Positions 14,776 through 14,865 of a stretch of DNA of 14,865 nucleotides are shown here, piece by piece (the first letter of the stretch is position 1; each line of letters begins with the position of its first letter). The stretch spans positions 1-14,865 of the forward strand of contig JABUSD010000009.1 in assembly GCA_021442845.1 (NCBI GenBank). The letters run 5' to 3'. The position numbers and the translations under genes are program-made. The notes under the pieces were generated by a model. That model did not search any database. It was not told the origin of the DNA and worked only from the letters and a program-made list of their open reading frames with translations. The DNA comes from Holdemanella sp. (lineage in GTDB: Bacteria; Bacillota_I; Bacilli_A; Erysipelotrichales; Erysipelotrichaceae).

Positions 14776-14865
14776 ATGAGTCAATATTTTGAAAATGATA
14801 AGAGTATAAAAGATAATCCCGAAACAATCCGTTTTGAAATAAACGGTAAGTGGTATGAATTGAAT
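14776..14865 (+). CDS. RsmC-like class I SAM methyltransferase (3' end outside window)
   Basis: Only the first 30 codons are present, running open to the window end. The N-terminus (MSQYFENDKSIKDNPETI, then FEINGKWYEL) resembles the start of RsmC/YbxB-type 16S rRNA guanine methyltransferases: a Y-F/Y-x-x-x-x-x-x-x-x-N segment followed by a short beta hairpin. The SAM-binding motif would lie downstream and cannot be checked, so the family call rests on this short stretch. The start is supported by the perfect TATAAT 6 bases upstream; no ribosome binding site is present. Confidence 0.6.
   Translation, partial: MSQYFENDKSIKDNPETIRFEINGKWYELN

Overview
The window looks like the chromosome of a low-GC Gram-positive bacterium (Firmicutes). 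The lineage is probably an Erysipelotrichia-type or related one; this is an inference from A/T-rich codon use, ribonuclease M5, Hsp33, a TagO-like transferase and gene order, not a proven placement. Every supportable gene is on the + strand. I see no tRNA, rRNA, CRISPR array, insertion sequence, integrase or phage gene. The gene content is mostly core housekeeping, so I do not see a classical new defence or biosynthetic system here.

Positions 1-4968 form one tightly packed transcription unit: the 3' end of a YitT-family membrane protein, rnmV (5S rRNA maturation), rsmA (16S rRNA dimethylation), ispE (MEP isoprenoid pathway), a DUF1146 (YwzB-type) membrane protein, a very divergent MreB/Mbl-like actin-fold protein and a TagO/WecA-type undecaprenyl-phosphate sugar-1-phosphate transferase. 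Overlaps of 1, 8 and 4 bases join the first four genes. A terminator whose 3' arm overlaps the tagO-like stop codon closes the unit. The unit links rRNA maturation with supply and use of the C55 lipid carrier and, probably, cell shape.

Positions 4992-6597 hold azlC-azlD (branched-chain amino acid export) and a 177-residue unknown protein, closed by a second terminator. A PemK/MazF-like protein (6641-7180) without an adjacent antitoxin follows. Then comes the widely conserved run tilS-hpt-ftsH, a terminator-like hairpin, hslO and dusB, ending in a terminator whose loop contains the dusB stop codon. This part resembles the Bacillus tilS-hprT-ftsH-(coaX)-hslO order, but coaX is absent. A free-standing glgB (glycogen branching enzyme) and the first 30 codons of an RsmC-like methyltransferase complete the window.

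The least ordinary signal is regulatory. At three starts (6641, 7205, 14776) a -10-like hexamer ends exactly 6 bases before the ATG, and at a fourth (4992) it ends 9 bases before. None of the four has a usable Shine-Dalgarno sequence, although most other starts in the window do. This predicts leaderless mRNAs from promoters that lack a recognisable -35 box and, in three of four cases, sit directly behind a terminator. The other points worth a look are the degenerate actin-like protein, the orphan PemK-like protein and a hpt initiation region identical over 17 bases to the phage T7 gene 10 leader.
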